Assembly: GCA_046269235.1 (NCBI GenBank)
Contig: JBJZOS010000005.1
Coordinates: 120,606-184,605, forward strand
DNA: 64,000 nucleotides
Direction: 5' to 3'
DNA from: Soonwooa sp032078105
GTDB lineage: Bacteria; Bacteroidota; Bacteroidia; Flavobacteriales; Weeksellaceae
Below are positions 44,095 to 52,456 of the stretch, piece by piece. Position 1 is the first letter of the stretch; each line of letters opens with the position of its first letter. Below the pieces are notes generated by a model. It was not told where the DNA came from and did not search any database. It saw only the letters and a program-made list of their open reading frames with translations. The translations under genes and the position numbers were made by a program.

Positions 44095-44655
44095 ATGAAT
44101 TTTGACATCCAATCGGACAAAATAATTTCCGAAAGCTTTCTTAATGCCGGAAAAACGACTTTTCTAGAAGCTGCACATTTTGTTCAAAATATGGATTATA
44201 AAAGAAATCTTGACAAAAATAATACATTGGTAGTTCTTAATGATAATTTTGGAACTTGTAGCACTAAACATGCTTTGTTAAAACGTTTAGCAGACGAAAA
44301 TCAAAAATTCGACTTCCAATTAATTTTAGGAATTTTTAAAATGAATGCTGACAATGTGCCACAAATTAAAGAAATCCTAGCGCGATATCAACTCGATAAC
44401 ATTCCTGAAGCTCACAATTATCTAAAATGGAACCATGAAATTCTTGACTTTACGAGTCGTACTTGGCGCAAAGAAAACTTTGAATCTCAACTTTTAAAAG
44501 AGATTGAAATCCAACCTGAGCAAATCACAGGTTTTAAAGTTAAATACCATCAAAACTTCCTTGAAGATTGGCTGGATCAAAATTCTAAAATCCCCTACTC
44601 TTTAGAGGAAATTTGGAACATCAGAGAAGAATGTATTGTGGCTTTATCAAAATAA
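44095..44655 (+). CDS. Unknown protein with transglutaminase-like triad
   Basis: This 186-residue cytoplasmic-looking protein has no signal peptide. It shows a Cys-His-Asp order compatible with a transglutaminase-like fold: cysteine in FGTCSTKHALL, histidine in IPEAHNYLKW and aspartate in EILDFT, with short His-Asp spacing as in that superfamily. I know no characterised member. It is a single gene, divergent from pyrG and followed by a good terminator. Function is open; peptide-bond or amide chemistry is a guess from the triad. Confidence 0.55.
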   Translation: MNFDIQSDKIISESFLNAGKTTFLEAAHFVQNMDYKRNLDKNNTLVVLNDNFGTCSTKHALLKRLADENQKFDFQLILGIFKMNADNVPQIKEILARYQLDNIPEAHNYLKWNHEILDFTSRTWRKENFESQLLKEIEIQPEQITGFKVKYHQNFLEDWLDQNSKIPYSLEEIWNIREECIVALSK

Positions 44656-44657
44656 AG

Positions 44658-44682
44658 AAACCTGCCAACTAGCAGGTTTTAT
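44658..44682 (+). terminator. Terminator after the transglutaminase-like gene
   Basis: AAACCTGC (44658-44665) pairs with GCAGGTTT (44672-44679) around a 6-nt loop and continues into T-rich sequence. It lies just before the lipA stop codon on the other strand, so it may serve both convergent genes. Confidence 0.7.
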
Positions 44683-44685
44683 ATT

Positions 44686-45558
44686 TTAATGAATATGTTT
44701 TTCAGCATGGTAAGAACTGCGCACCAGCGGCGAGCTTTCTACATGGCGGAAGCCTAATTCTTTTGCAAAAGCACCATACTCATCAAACTCTTCTGGCGTG
44801 ATAAATCTTTTGACAGGCAAATGCTTTTTAGTAGGTTGCAGATATTGCCCTAAAGTAATTACATCAACATTAGCATTTCTGATGTCTTCAATGGTTTGGA
44901 AAACTTCATCTTTTGTTTCGCCAAGACCAAGCATTACACCCGTTTTGGTACGACGTTGTCCTGCTTCTTTTAGATAACGTAAAACATCCAAACTTCTCTC
45001 GTATTTCGCCTGGATACGCACTTCACGGGTTAGACGTTTCACCGTTTCCATATTGTGCGAAATCACTTCTGGTGCAACTTCCACCAATCTGTCCAAATGT
45101 TTTGTAATCCCTTGGAAATCCGGGATCAAAGTTTCCATAGTAGTTCCTGGAGAAATACGACGTACAGCATTTACCGTTTCGCCCCAGAGAATTGAACCCA
45201 TATCTTTAAGATCATCGCGATCAACCGACGTCAAAACCGCATGTTTAATCTTCATTAATTTGATAGAACGCGCAACTTTCTCAGGTTCGTCCCAGTTAAC
45301 ATCCAAAGGTTTTCCCGTTTTGACACCGCAAAAACCGCAAGAACGCGTGCAGATATTTCCTAAAATCATAAAAGTCGCCGTCCCTTCGCCCCAACATTCA
45401 CCCATATTTGGGCAGCTTCCACTTTGACAGATGGTATTCAATTTATATTTATCAACCAAGTTTCTTAGCTCGCGATAATTTTGACCAGTTGGCAATTTTA
45501 CGCGAATCCATTTTGGTTTTTGTGTGGTGGTATCTGTCGTTAATACATCGTTATTCAT
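44686..45558 (-). CDS. lipA: Lipoyl synthase
   Basis: This 290-residue radical-SAM enzyme has the auxiliary iron-sulfur cluster motif (CQSGSCPNMGEC), the radical-SAM motif CTRSCGFC (C-x3-C-x2-C) and the conserved C-terminal RSSYHA serine region. It inserts two sulfur atoms into protein-bound octanoyl groups to form lipoate for the 2-oxoacid dehydrogenases and the glycine cleavage system. Its start overlaps the end of the sigma-factor gene by 8 bp, so the two genes are co-transcribed and probably translationally coupled. Confidence 0.96.
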   Translation of the reverse strand: MNNDVLTTDTTTQKPKWIRVKLPTGQNYRELRNLVDKYKLNTICQSGSCPNMGECWGEGTATFMILGNICTRSCGFCGVKTGKPLDVNWDEPEKVARSIKLMKIKHAVLTSVDRDDLKDMGSILWGETVNAVRRISPGTTMETLIPDFQGITKHLDRLVEVAPEVISHNMETVKRLTREVRIQAKYERSLDVLRYLKEAGQRRTKTGVMLGLGETKDEVFQTIEDIRNANVDVITLGQYLQPTKKHLPVKRFITPEEFDEYGAFAKELGFRHVESSPLVRSSYHAEKHIH

Positions 45559-46111
45559 TATACAACTCGTTACTTTTTAATAATTCTGCCAAGACTTTTT
45601 TAGCTCGCATGATGCGCACTTTTGTATTGGCAACTGATAAGTTAAGCTCTTCAGCTATTTCTTTAATACTTTTCTCCTCAAAAAAACGAAGCTTAATAAT
45701 ATCCTGATAATTAGCATCCATCGAGGCAACAATTTTTAGAATTTCGTCATTTTCTTCTTCGGAAATCAAAAGCTCTTCTGGTGATTTTGCAAAGTGATTT
45801 TTAACCTCATCCAAAGAATCGCTAGCATCGGTATTTTCGCGACTTTTCTTTCTCCAAAAATCGATAACTGTATTTTGAGCAATTGTCAAAATCCATGTCT
45901 TGAATTGAAAATTAGGATCGTACATATCCAATTTTGACAAGACTTTCGAAAACACATGAACGGTAATTTCGTCGGCATCATTTTCGTCCTGAACTTTCTT
46001 CATCAAGAAAGAGAAAACATCTACCCAAAAGAGATTAATCAAATGCGTTTGCGCTTTTTGATCTTTGTCTTTGGCTTTCTTTACTAATTCTATTAATGCT
46101 TCTTTTTTCAT
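45551..46111 (-). CDS. RNA polymerase sigma factor, ECF-like sigma-70 family
   Basis: This 186-residue protein has sigma region 2 (DADEITVHVFSKVLSKLDMY, then FKTWILTIAQNTVIDFWR) and region 4 (DANYQDIIKLRFFEEKSIKE, then IAEELNLSVANTKVRIMRA). It directs RNA polymerase to a specific promoter set. No anti-sigma gene is adjacent; instead lipA follows with an 8-bp overlap. A TATCTTTG box at 46133-46140 (minus strand) lies just upstream. Confidence 0.9.
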   Translation of the reverse strand: MKKEALIELVKKAKDKDQKAQTHLINLFWVDVFSFLMKKVQDENDADEITVHVFSKVLSKLDMYDPNFQFKTWILTIAQNTVIDFWRKKSRENTDASDSLDEVKNHFAKSPEELLISEEENDEILKIVASMDANYQDIIKLRFFEEKSIKEIAEELNLSVANTKVRIMRAKKVLAELLKSNELYNE

Positions 46112-46217
46112 TTAGAGATAAGCAAAGATACAAATTAATACTTCTAAAAAAATGATATCGTATTGATAGATTGAGACTATAATTGGCTAAGTTATTTTAA
46201 ACTTTTAAAACTGAAAT

Positions 46218-46382
46218 TTAAAAATTTAAAGTAACCGAGCCTAAATTGAGAACTTCTCCTTTTAAAAGAATTGCGGTTCTGTTGCCCAAATCGGTTTTGG
46301 TTTTAACACCGAAAGCATCCAAAGCATCAACCATAACAATCGGCGAAAACTATAAAAAATCATCGAGGTGCGTGGTGAAGTA
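46218..46382 (-). pseudogene. Gene fragment resembling the N-terminal region of PAP2 phosphatases
   Basis: On the minus strand one frame reads YFTTHLDDFL, then TAG, then FSPIVMVDALDAFGVKTKTD, continuing to LNLGSVTLNF and a stop. This resembles the segment before the catalytic part of Bacteroidetes PAP2-family phosphatases. No catalytic motif is present, so it is at most a stub. The rest of the 46112-46652 gap shows nothing else apart from promoter boxes at its two ends. Confidence 0.35.
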
Positions 46383-46612
46383 TAATGAAATATTGATAAA
46401 AAATACTTTTGAGAATGAGTTTTAATACTATTTTAATATTGGACATTTTAAAACAATCAACTATTTAAATATCAATACCCTACAAAAAATAAAACCATAC
46501 ATAAAAATTTATTCTAAACCGAAAATTCCATAATTCCCAATAATAGTTTCGAATAGGACGTCTCTATGATTTAATTAGCATTTCTTTAACACCGAATCGA
46601 CACGAATTTCAT

Positions 46613-46620
46613 TAATTTTG
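46613..46620 (+). promoter_or_regulatory. -7 box of dapF
   Basis: TAATTTTG, 32 bp before the dapF ATG at 46653. The -33 region is weak (TTTAAC near 46585). Confidence 0.4.
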
Positions 46621-46652
46621 TAAGCTTTTTTAAAATCACTAATAAACGACTT

Positions 46653-47420
46653 ATGAAATTTTATAAATATCAAGGAACCGGCAACGATTTTGTCATGATA
46701 GATAACCGTAATCTGAGTTTCCCCAAAGAGAACACAAAACTGGTTGAACATCTGTGTGACAGACGTTTTGGGATCGGTGGCGACGGACTTATCCTGTTAG
46801 AAAATGACGAGCAATACGACTTCAAAATGGTGTATTACAATTCTGACGGTAACGAAAGTACGATGTGTGGTAACGGCGGAAGATGCATTGTGGCATTCGC
46901 GCATTTCTTGGATATTTTTGAAGATAAAACAAAATTTGACGCTATCGACGGCATGCACGAAGCCGAAATAAAAAACGGTGTTGTAAAACTAAAAATGATT
47001 GATGTCGAAAAAATCTTTGCCGACGCAGAAGATTTTGTGTTAAACACTGGATCTCCGCATTATATCAAATATGTTGACGATGTAGAAAACTATGATGTTT
47101 ATCATAACGGTAACAAAATAAGAAATAATGAGACTTATTACAAAGAAGGCATCAATGTTAATTTCGTGACAGAACTCCCTGAAAACAAGCTATTTGTAAG
47201 AACCTACGAACGTGGTGTGGAAAACGAAACTTTCAGTTGTGGAACGGGTGTTACAGCAGCGGCTTTAACTTTTATGAAAAAGAAACATCTAAGCTCTGTG
47301 CCTGTTAAAGTACTTGGTGGCAATTTGAAAATCTACGCCGAAGAAGAAAACGGTGCTTTCAAAAATATTTGGTTAGAAGGCCCAGCAAAACAAGTTTTTA
47401 CAGGAACAATAGAAATCTAA
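46653..47420 (+). CDS. dapF: Diaminopimelate epimerase
   Basis: This 255-residue enzyme starts MKFYKYQGTGNDFVMIDNR. It has the two catalytic cysteines in CGNGGRC and FSCGTGVTAAA, each in one of the two mirror-image domains. It converts LL- to meso-diaminopimelate for lysine and peptidoglycan synthesis in the cytoplasm. mltG follows after 7 bp, linking two cell-wall functions in one operon. Confidence 0.96.
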   Translation: MKFYKYQGTGNDFVMIDNRNLSFPKENTKLVEHLCDRRFGIGGDGLILLENDEQYDFKMVYYNSDGNESTMCGNGGRCIVAFAHFLDIFEDKTKFDAIDGMHEAEIKNGVVKLKMIDVEKIFADAEDFVLNTGSPHYIKYVDDVENYDVYHNGNKIRNNETYYKEGINVNFVTELPENKLFVRTYERGVENETFSCGTGVTAAALTFMKKKHLSSVPVKVLGGNLKIYAEEENGAFKNIWLEGPAKQVFTGTIEI

Positions 47421-47427
47421 ATTGTAT

Positions 47428-48453
47428 ATGAAAAAAATAGTAACAATCATTATCATTGCAATTCTTGCCATTGGTGCTTATTTTGGGTTTAGATTTTATT
47501 CCAAAAATTACGGTAACAACGTTGTTAAAGAAGGTTTTGTTTTAATCCCACACAATGCGCCGATGAAGCAAGTGATGGATTCTATTCGTCCATATTTATC
47601 AAACATTGAAAGTTTTGAAGCGGTTGCTAATGACAAGGCTTTAGCAGAACACATCAAAGCTGGCCGCTACGAAATAAAATCTGGCGCCAACAACTCTGAC
47701 CTTGTCAACATGATTAAAGCTGGTAACCAGACACCAAATAATTTTAGAATTAAAGATTTTGATGACGTATATCAAATGATTGGTCGCGTGAGCCGAAAAA
47801 CGGAGTTAGATTCTGCACGTTTTGTAAAAGACCTTAACGCAATCGCCGTTGAGAAGGGTTTCAACAATGCTGAAGATCTTAAGAAGTTCTTTTTTAATGA
47901 CACTTACCAATTCTTTTGGACCGTAACGCCTAAAGAATTTTTTGACAAATTTAATACAGATTACAACCAATTTTGGAATGCCGAACGCGTTGCAAAAGAA
48001 AAGCAATCCGGCTTGTCCAGAGATCAAATTTACGCTTTAGCCTCTATCGTGTATAAAGAATCTGGTGGCAAGAAAGATGAGCAAAAAACAATTGCTGGAC
48101 TTTATCTTAACCGATACAAAAAAGGTATGAAATTGCAAAGTGACCCAACCGTCATCTACGCGATTAACAAGGCGAGCAACTTTACAAAGCAAATAAAACG
48201 CGTCTATTACAAAGACCTAAAAACGCCATCGCCATATAACACCTATGCCAACGCAGGCATACCACCAGGACCTATCTGCGTTGTTGATAAAAACTCCATC
48301 GACGCGGTGCTAGACGCTGACCATAATAACTACATCTATATGTGTGCTGATCCAGCAAGATTGGGTTATCATAAATTCACTGATAATGATGTGGAACATG
48401 CCAAAAATGCCAAAGCTTATCAAGATTGGCTTAATGCAAAACAGATAAAATAA
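47428..48453 (+). CDS. mltG: Endolytic murein transglycosylase MltG
   Basis: This 341-residue protein has one N-terminal membrane helix (about 3-20), a LysM-like subdomain and the YceG/MltG catalytic domain. The catalytic glutamate lies in ASIVYKESGG. Conserved blocks LQSDPTVIYA and PYNTYANAGIPPGPI follow. It cuts nascent glycan strands in the periplasm and sets their length. I chose the ATG at 47428 rather than the TTG two codons upstream, because the membrane anchor starts MKKIVTI. Confidence 0.93.
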   Translation: MKKIVTIIIIAILAIGAYFGFRFYSKNYGNNVVKEGFVLIPHNAPMKQVMDSIRPYLSNIESFEAVANDKALAEHIKAGRYEIKSGANNSDLVNMIKAGNQTPNNFRIKDFDDVYQMIGRVSRKTELDSARFVKDLNAIAVEKGFNNAEDLKKFFFNDTYQFFWTVTPKEFFDKFNTDYNQFWNAERVAKEKQSGLSRDQIYALASIVYKESGGKKDEQKTIAGLYLNRYKKGMKLQSDPTVIYAINKASNFTKQIKRVYYKDLKTPSPYNTYANAGIPPGPICVVDKNSIDAVLDADHNNYIYMCADPARLGYHKFTDNDVEHAKNAKAYQDWLNAKQIK

Positions 48454-48495
48454 TACTTTTCGAACCTTGATAAAAGCTTCGGTAAACAAAAAATT

Positions 48496-51078
48496 ATGAT
48501 AAAAACAGAAATCAGAAACATTATTCAGAGAAGGACATTCGGACTTGTATTTGTACTGGGAGCAGCCTCTATGGCTTTTGCGCAAGAGCGACCAGCTGCG
48601 ACACAACAAAAAATGGCCGTAACAGGTCGTGTACAAGACGGTGCCAACAACGGCATTGGTTACGCGTCGATTACTTTTAAAAATAAAAACAATCCGCAGC
48701 TTAGTGATGCTGTTTTGGCGAATGTAGACGGTAATTTCAAAATCGAATTGGCAGCAGGCAATTACGATGTGACAATAGAAGCTATCGATTTTAAACCAAA
48801 AACACAAACGATTCAAGTTACAAAACCAGGGACAATTCCTGCATTTGTAATTCAAGGTAATGAAGTTGCAAATCTTGATAAAACAACGCAAATCCAAGGT
48901 GTTGTAATTACTGCTGCTGCTGCAAAACCTTATCGTGTAGAATTGGACAAAAAAACCTATGACCCTTCGCAAGATATCGTGAGTAAGGGTGGAAACTTGC
49001 AGGATGTGTTATCCAATGTGCCTTCGGTTTCTGTGGATACAGACGGTACGGTTTCTATGCGAGGAAGTTCTAATGTTAAGTTTTTGATTAATGGAAAACC
49101 TTCTTCCCTTCTAGGTATTGATGACGGTGCAAATGCTTTGCAATCTATCCCAGCCGACCAAATTGAGAAAATTGAAGTGATTACAAATCCGTCTTCAAAA
49201 TTTGAAGCTTCGGGAACTGCTGGTATCTTAAATATCATTCTTAAAAAGGATAAAAAAATGGGCTTCAATGGTACTGTAACGGGTACATTGGGCTATTTGC
49301 CGAGAACCAATCTTAATGCTAACCTTAACTGGAGAAAGGGCAACTGGACTTGGTACGTTAATGGTGGCGGTGGTTATCAAAAAAATGAAAGTTCTAGTAA
49401 GAATTACATGACTAGAAAAGATAGTCCTTCAACATGGGATTATACCAAAAACACCTTCACACAAATCTCTAACCAAGATGGCGAAACTAAAAGAGAGGGC
49501 GACAACTACAATTTAACAGCTGGTGTTGTACATGATCTATCAGATAAAACGAGCATTAACCTTTCTGGGATGATTAGAAGTTTTAATAATGATAGTAATA
49601 CGTTAAATAATTACGCTGAAAAAACTTACTCTTCCGCAGATAGCTTTGACAATTTCTTAAGAAATCGTAATAGCTTCGGAAATAACAAAAACTTTGCGAC
49701 ACAGTTAGATTTCGGAATTGATCAAAAACTTGATGACAACGGACAATTATTAACAGCTTCGGCAAGCTACCAAACCAACAAAAGTGACGGAACTAACCAA
49801 ATTGTACAAAACAATTTTAAAAATCAAATTCTACAACCAATGGGTAACTCCATTAATAATGTAGATACAGATTCTAAATCTGACACCTTCATCGGTAAGT
49901 TGGATTACGAACTTCCAATTGGAGAACACTCTAAGTTAGAAGCAGGTGCGCGTTATGATTACAACAAAAACACTTACGATTATTTTGTAAATCAAAGTGA
50001 TGATGGTGGTGCTTATTACACGAGATACGACTTCACAAGTAACACCATTTATTCTGAGAATATTTTAGGCGTATATGCACAGTTCAAGAGTAAAATTGGT
50101 GAAAAATTTGGTTACCAATTAGGTTTAAGAAGCGAAACCTCAAAAATCGACATTAACTTTTTAAGTTATGATTTAGTAACTGGTGCGCCAGTTCAAAACC
50201 CTGAGGTTAAAAAAGATTACACGAAGTTTTTCCCAAGTGTTTTCTTAAGTTATGATATCGCAAAAGGCAATCAGGTTTTATTAAATTATTCTAGAAGAAT
50301 ACAGAGACCAAGAGCCTTCACGATGATTCCGTTCATGTCGTTTGATGATGACAGAAACTACTTCCGTGGCAACCCAAATCTTAACCCAACTTACGAAAAC
50401 TCGTTCGAGCTAGGTTATGCGATTACTAAAAAGAAATTCACGATTAACCCAACTTTGTATTATAAAAAATCTGAGGATGAAGTTAACCGTTTTCAATATC
50501 TTGATGACAAAGGTGCGATCAACACAATGCCTTTCAACGTTGGTACAGAAACGCAATATGGTCTAGACCTTAACGGGACTTATGATCCATTCTCTTGGTG
50601 GAAAATGATGTTATCGGCAGATCTATATGGTTACAATAACACGGGTAACATGACACTTAACGGAAAGTATATGGACTTTTCGGGTGATGGCTTCTCTTAT
50701 AGATTAAGATTAAACACGACCTTCAGACCTACTAAAACGTTCAGTTTCCAAGTGCAATCGTTCTACCGAGGTGCCGAAAAAACAGCTATGAACAATCGTA
50801 AAGCGATGTATGGCGTTGACTTTGGTGCAACACAATCGCTTTGGAAAGGTAATGGTACTTTAGCCTTCAATATTAGAGATATTTTCAATACGAGAAGAAT
50901 GAAGAACTATACCAATGCGGAGGACTTCGTAAGAGATATGGAAATGCAATGGCAACCAAGACAGTTTAGCTTGTCATTGACTTACCGTTTCAAACAAGGT
51001 GAAAAAATTGAACAACCTAAAAAGAAAAAAGACATCAACAGCAACTACGATGGTGGTGACGACCAAAGTCCAATGTAA
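48496..51078 (+). CDS. TonB-dependent-receptor-like outer-membrane barrel (OMP_b-brl family)
   Basis: This 860-residue protein has a signal peptide ending AFAQ and a carboxypeptidase-regulatory-like domain (about 40-120: VTGRVQDGANNGIGYASITF). A plug domain follows (GGNLQDVLSNVPSVSVDTDG, then VKFLINGKPSSLLG, and AGILNIILKK), then a long beta barrel (about 270-860) with alternating aromatic strands. It belongs to the Bacteroidetes outer-membrane beta-barrel receptor family. The substrate is unknown, and no SusD partner is adjacent. The C-terminal tail after the last strand is unusually charged (KKKKDINSNYDGGDDQ). Confidence 0.88.
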   Translation: MIKTEIRNIIQRRTFGLVFVLGAASMAFAQERPAATQQKMAVTGRVQDGANNGIGYASITFKNKNNPQLSDAVLANVDGNFKIELAAGNYDVTIEAIDFKPKTQTIQVTKPGTIPAFVIQGNEVANLDKTTQIQGVVITAAAAKPYRVELDKKTYDPSQDIVSKGGNLQDVLSNVPSVSVDTDGTVSMRGSSNVKFLINGKPSSLLGIDDGANALQSIPADQIEKIEVITNPSSKFEASGTAGILNIILKKDKKMGFNGTVTGTLGYLPRTNLNANLNWRKGNWTWYVNGGGGYQKNESSSKNYMTRKDSPSTWDYTKNTFTQISNQDGETKREGDNYNLTAGVVHDLSDKTSINLSGMIRSFNNDSNTLNNYAEKTYSSADSFDNFLRNRNSFGNNKNFATQLDFGIDQKLDDNGQLLTASASYQTNKSDGTNQIVQNNFKNQILQPMGNSINNVDTDSKSDTFIGKLDYELPIGEHSKLEAGARYDYNKNTYDYFVNQSDDGGAYYTRYDFTSNTIYSENILGVYAQFKSKIGEKFGYQLGLRSETSKIDINFLSYDLVTGAPVQNPEVKKDYTKFFPSVFLSYDIAKGNQVLLNYSRRIQRPRAFTMIPFMSFDDDRNYFRGNPNLNPTYENSFELGYAITKKKFTINPTLYYKKSEDEVNRFQYLDDKGAINTMPFNVGTETQYGLDLNGTYDPFSWWKMMLSADLYGYNNTGNMTLNGKYMDFSGDGFSYRLRLNTTFRPTKTFSFQVQSFYRGAEKTAMNNRKAMYGVDFGATQSLWKGNGTLAFNIRDIFNTRRMKNYTNAEDFVRDMEMQWQPRQFSLSLTYRFKQGEKIEQPKKKKDINSNYDGGDDQSPM

Positions 51079-51102
51079 TATTTATGGACTTTATAGTAAA
51101 TT

Positions 51103-51128
51103 AAAACTGCTTTCGGGCAGTTTTTTTT
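51103..51128 (+). terminator. Terminator of the receptor gene
   Basis: AAAACTGC (51103-51110) pairs with GCAGTTTT (51117-51124) around TTTCGG, within a run of eight T. Confidence 0.75.
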
Positions 51129-51180
51129 ATGATTAAATGCAAAGCTTAAATAAAATTAATTCATAACTAAAGTTTAAAAA

Positions 51181-51216
51181 CAATAAAAGCCACATCTTGC
51201 GACGTGGCTTTTATTG
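51181..51216 (-). terminator. Terminator of rplS
   Basis: CAATAAAAGCCAC (51181-51193) pairs perfectly with GTGGCTTTTATTG (51204-51216), 10-nt loop. It starts 18 bp after the rplS stop on the minus strand. Confidence 0.75.
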
Positions 51217-51234
51217 TTAGATAAAATCTTCGGA

Positions 51235-51591
51235 TTATTTACCTCCGAAAGACTTATCTTTAATTCTAGCTTTTTTACCTCTAAGATTACGGAAGTAGTA
51301 GATTCTAGCTCTTCTAACTCTACCTTCTCTGTTAACTTCAATTTTTTGAAGTGCAGGCATGTTAATTGGGAAAACTCTTTCTACACCAACATCTCCACTC
51401 ATTTTTCTGATTGTAAATGTTTTAGTAGCACCAGTTCCTCTCAATTGGATAACAACTCCTTTGAAGAACTGAGTTCTTGTTTTTTGACCTTCCTTAATTT
51501 CGTAATAAACAGTGATTGTATCACCAGCTTTAAAACTTGGGAAATCTTTTTTGTCAATGTACTTCTCTTGTACGTACTTAATTAAATCCAT
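51235..51591 (-). CDS. rplS: Ribosomal protein bL19
   Basis: This 118-residue protein has the L19 features GDTITVYYEIKEGQKTR, FKGVVIQLRGTG, FTIRKMSGDVGVERVFP and the basic RRARIYYFRNLRGKKARI. It sits at the interface of the 30S and 50S subunits. It is a single gene here, outside the common rpsP-trmD context of proteobacteria. A good promoter lies at 51664-51693 and leaves a leader of about 65 nt. Confidence 0.97.
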   Translation of the reverse strand: MDLIKYVQEKYIDKKDFPSFKAGDTITVYYEIKEGQKTRTQFFKGVVIQLRGTGATKTFTIRKMSGDVGVERVFPINMPALQKIEVNREGRVRRARIYYFRNLRGKKARIKDKSFGGK

Positions 51592-51663
51592 TATTTAATA
51601 AAATAAAATAATTCAAAGTCAAGCAACTTTCACGTCTATCGTCAGAGGTTGGTTAACAGATTG

Positions 51664-51693
51664 CAAAAATAGTAATTTTTATTATTTCCGCAA
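51664..51693 (-). promoter_or_regulatory. Promoter of rplS
   Basis: Minus-strand TTG (51691-51693), 19 bp, TATTTTTG (51664-51671). The resulting leader (about 51657-51592) can form a small hairpin (AAAGT/ACTTT), a possible autoregulatory site. Confidence 0.6.
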
Positions 51694-51857
51694 TACTATT
51701 TTTAAAATTTTATTCAAGTTTAAACAACAAATTATCAAGCACTTATCAAAGCTCGCATCTATCCTTGTTTTTCAGAATTTGATTTAATACTAACTAAAAG
51801 TCGAACAATTAAGAATTTTTTATATTTTATGATGTATAGTATCTAAAATCTAATCAC

Positions 51858-51865
51858 TATTTTTG
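51858..51865 (+). promoter_or_regulatory. -7 box directly before gldD
   Basis: TATTTTTG ends 4 bp before the ATG at 51870. If used, transcription would start at or just after the first codon, so the mRNA would be leaderless or this is not the active promoter. Confidence 0.35.
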
Positions 51866-51869
51866 CCAG

Positions 51870-52427
51870 ATGTTAAAAAAGCTATTAGGACTTACTGTTT
51901 TGGCAACGCTCGCTTCTTGTGGAAAGGAGGTTATGCCCAAGCCAAGCGGCGATTTGAGGTTAGAATATCCCAAACCTCGCTACCAGACCTTTAGTAGTGC
52001 ATGTCCATTTCAGTTTGATTATTCGGATTTTGCAGTGATACAAGATGCTAAAAAACCTTGTTGGTACAACATCAACTACAAAGGGATGAAGGCAAAAATC
52101 TTCATCACGTATCTTCCGATAACCAGCGACTTCCAAAGCCATCTAAAGGAAGCAGAAAGGATGGTGTACGAACATACGATAAAAGCTACGGCAATCGACA
52201 CCAAAAGTTTCGCTTATCCAGAGAAGAAAGTGTATGGTAATTTTTACGAATTGCAAGGGCAGACAGCGTCTAACATTCAGTTTTATGTAACGGACAGCAC
52301 GAAGCATTTTTTAACAGGAAATTTGTATTTCAATACCCGTCCAAAGCCAGATTCATTGGCGCCAGCAGTAGACTATATTAAAAAAGATATGCTCCATTTG
52401 ATTGACACATTCGAGTGGAAAAAATAA
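51870..52427 (+). CDS. gldD: Gliding-motility lipoprotein GldD
   Basis: This 185-residue lipoprotein has the lipobox LASC (cysteine at residue 17). The conserved GldD body includes YPKPRYQTFSSACPFQFDYS and CWYNINYKGMKAKIFITY. GldD is needed for gliding and for type IX secretion in flavobacteria, and is periplasmic and lipid-anchored. Its presence fits the several T9SS-tailed proteins in this window. A PfkB kinase gene follows after 29 bp. Confidence 0.9.
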   Translation: MLKKLLGLTVLATLASCGKEVMPKPSGDLRLEYPKPRYQTFSSACPFQFDYSDFAVIQDAKKPCWYNINYKGMKAKIFITYLPITSDFQSHLKEAERMVYEHTIKATAIDTKSFAYPEKKVYGNFYELQGQTASNIQFYVTDSTKHFLTGNLYFNTRPKPDSLAPAVDYIKKDMLHLIDTFEWKK

Positions 52428-52456
52428 AATTTAACTTAAAATAAAGACCTATAGAT

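Noticed and set aside
44913..45427. Plus-strand frames within lipA
   Set aside because: lipA on the minus strand has complete radical-SAM motifs; the opposing frames have none.
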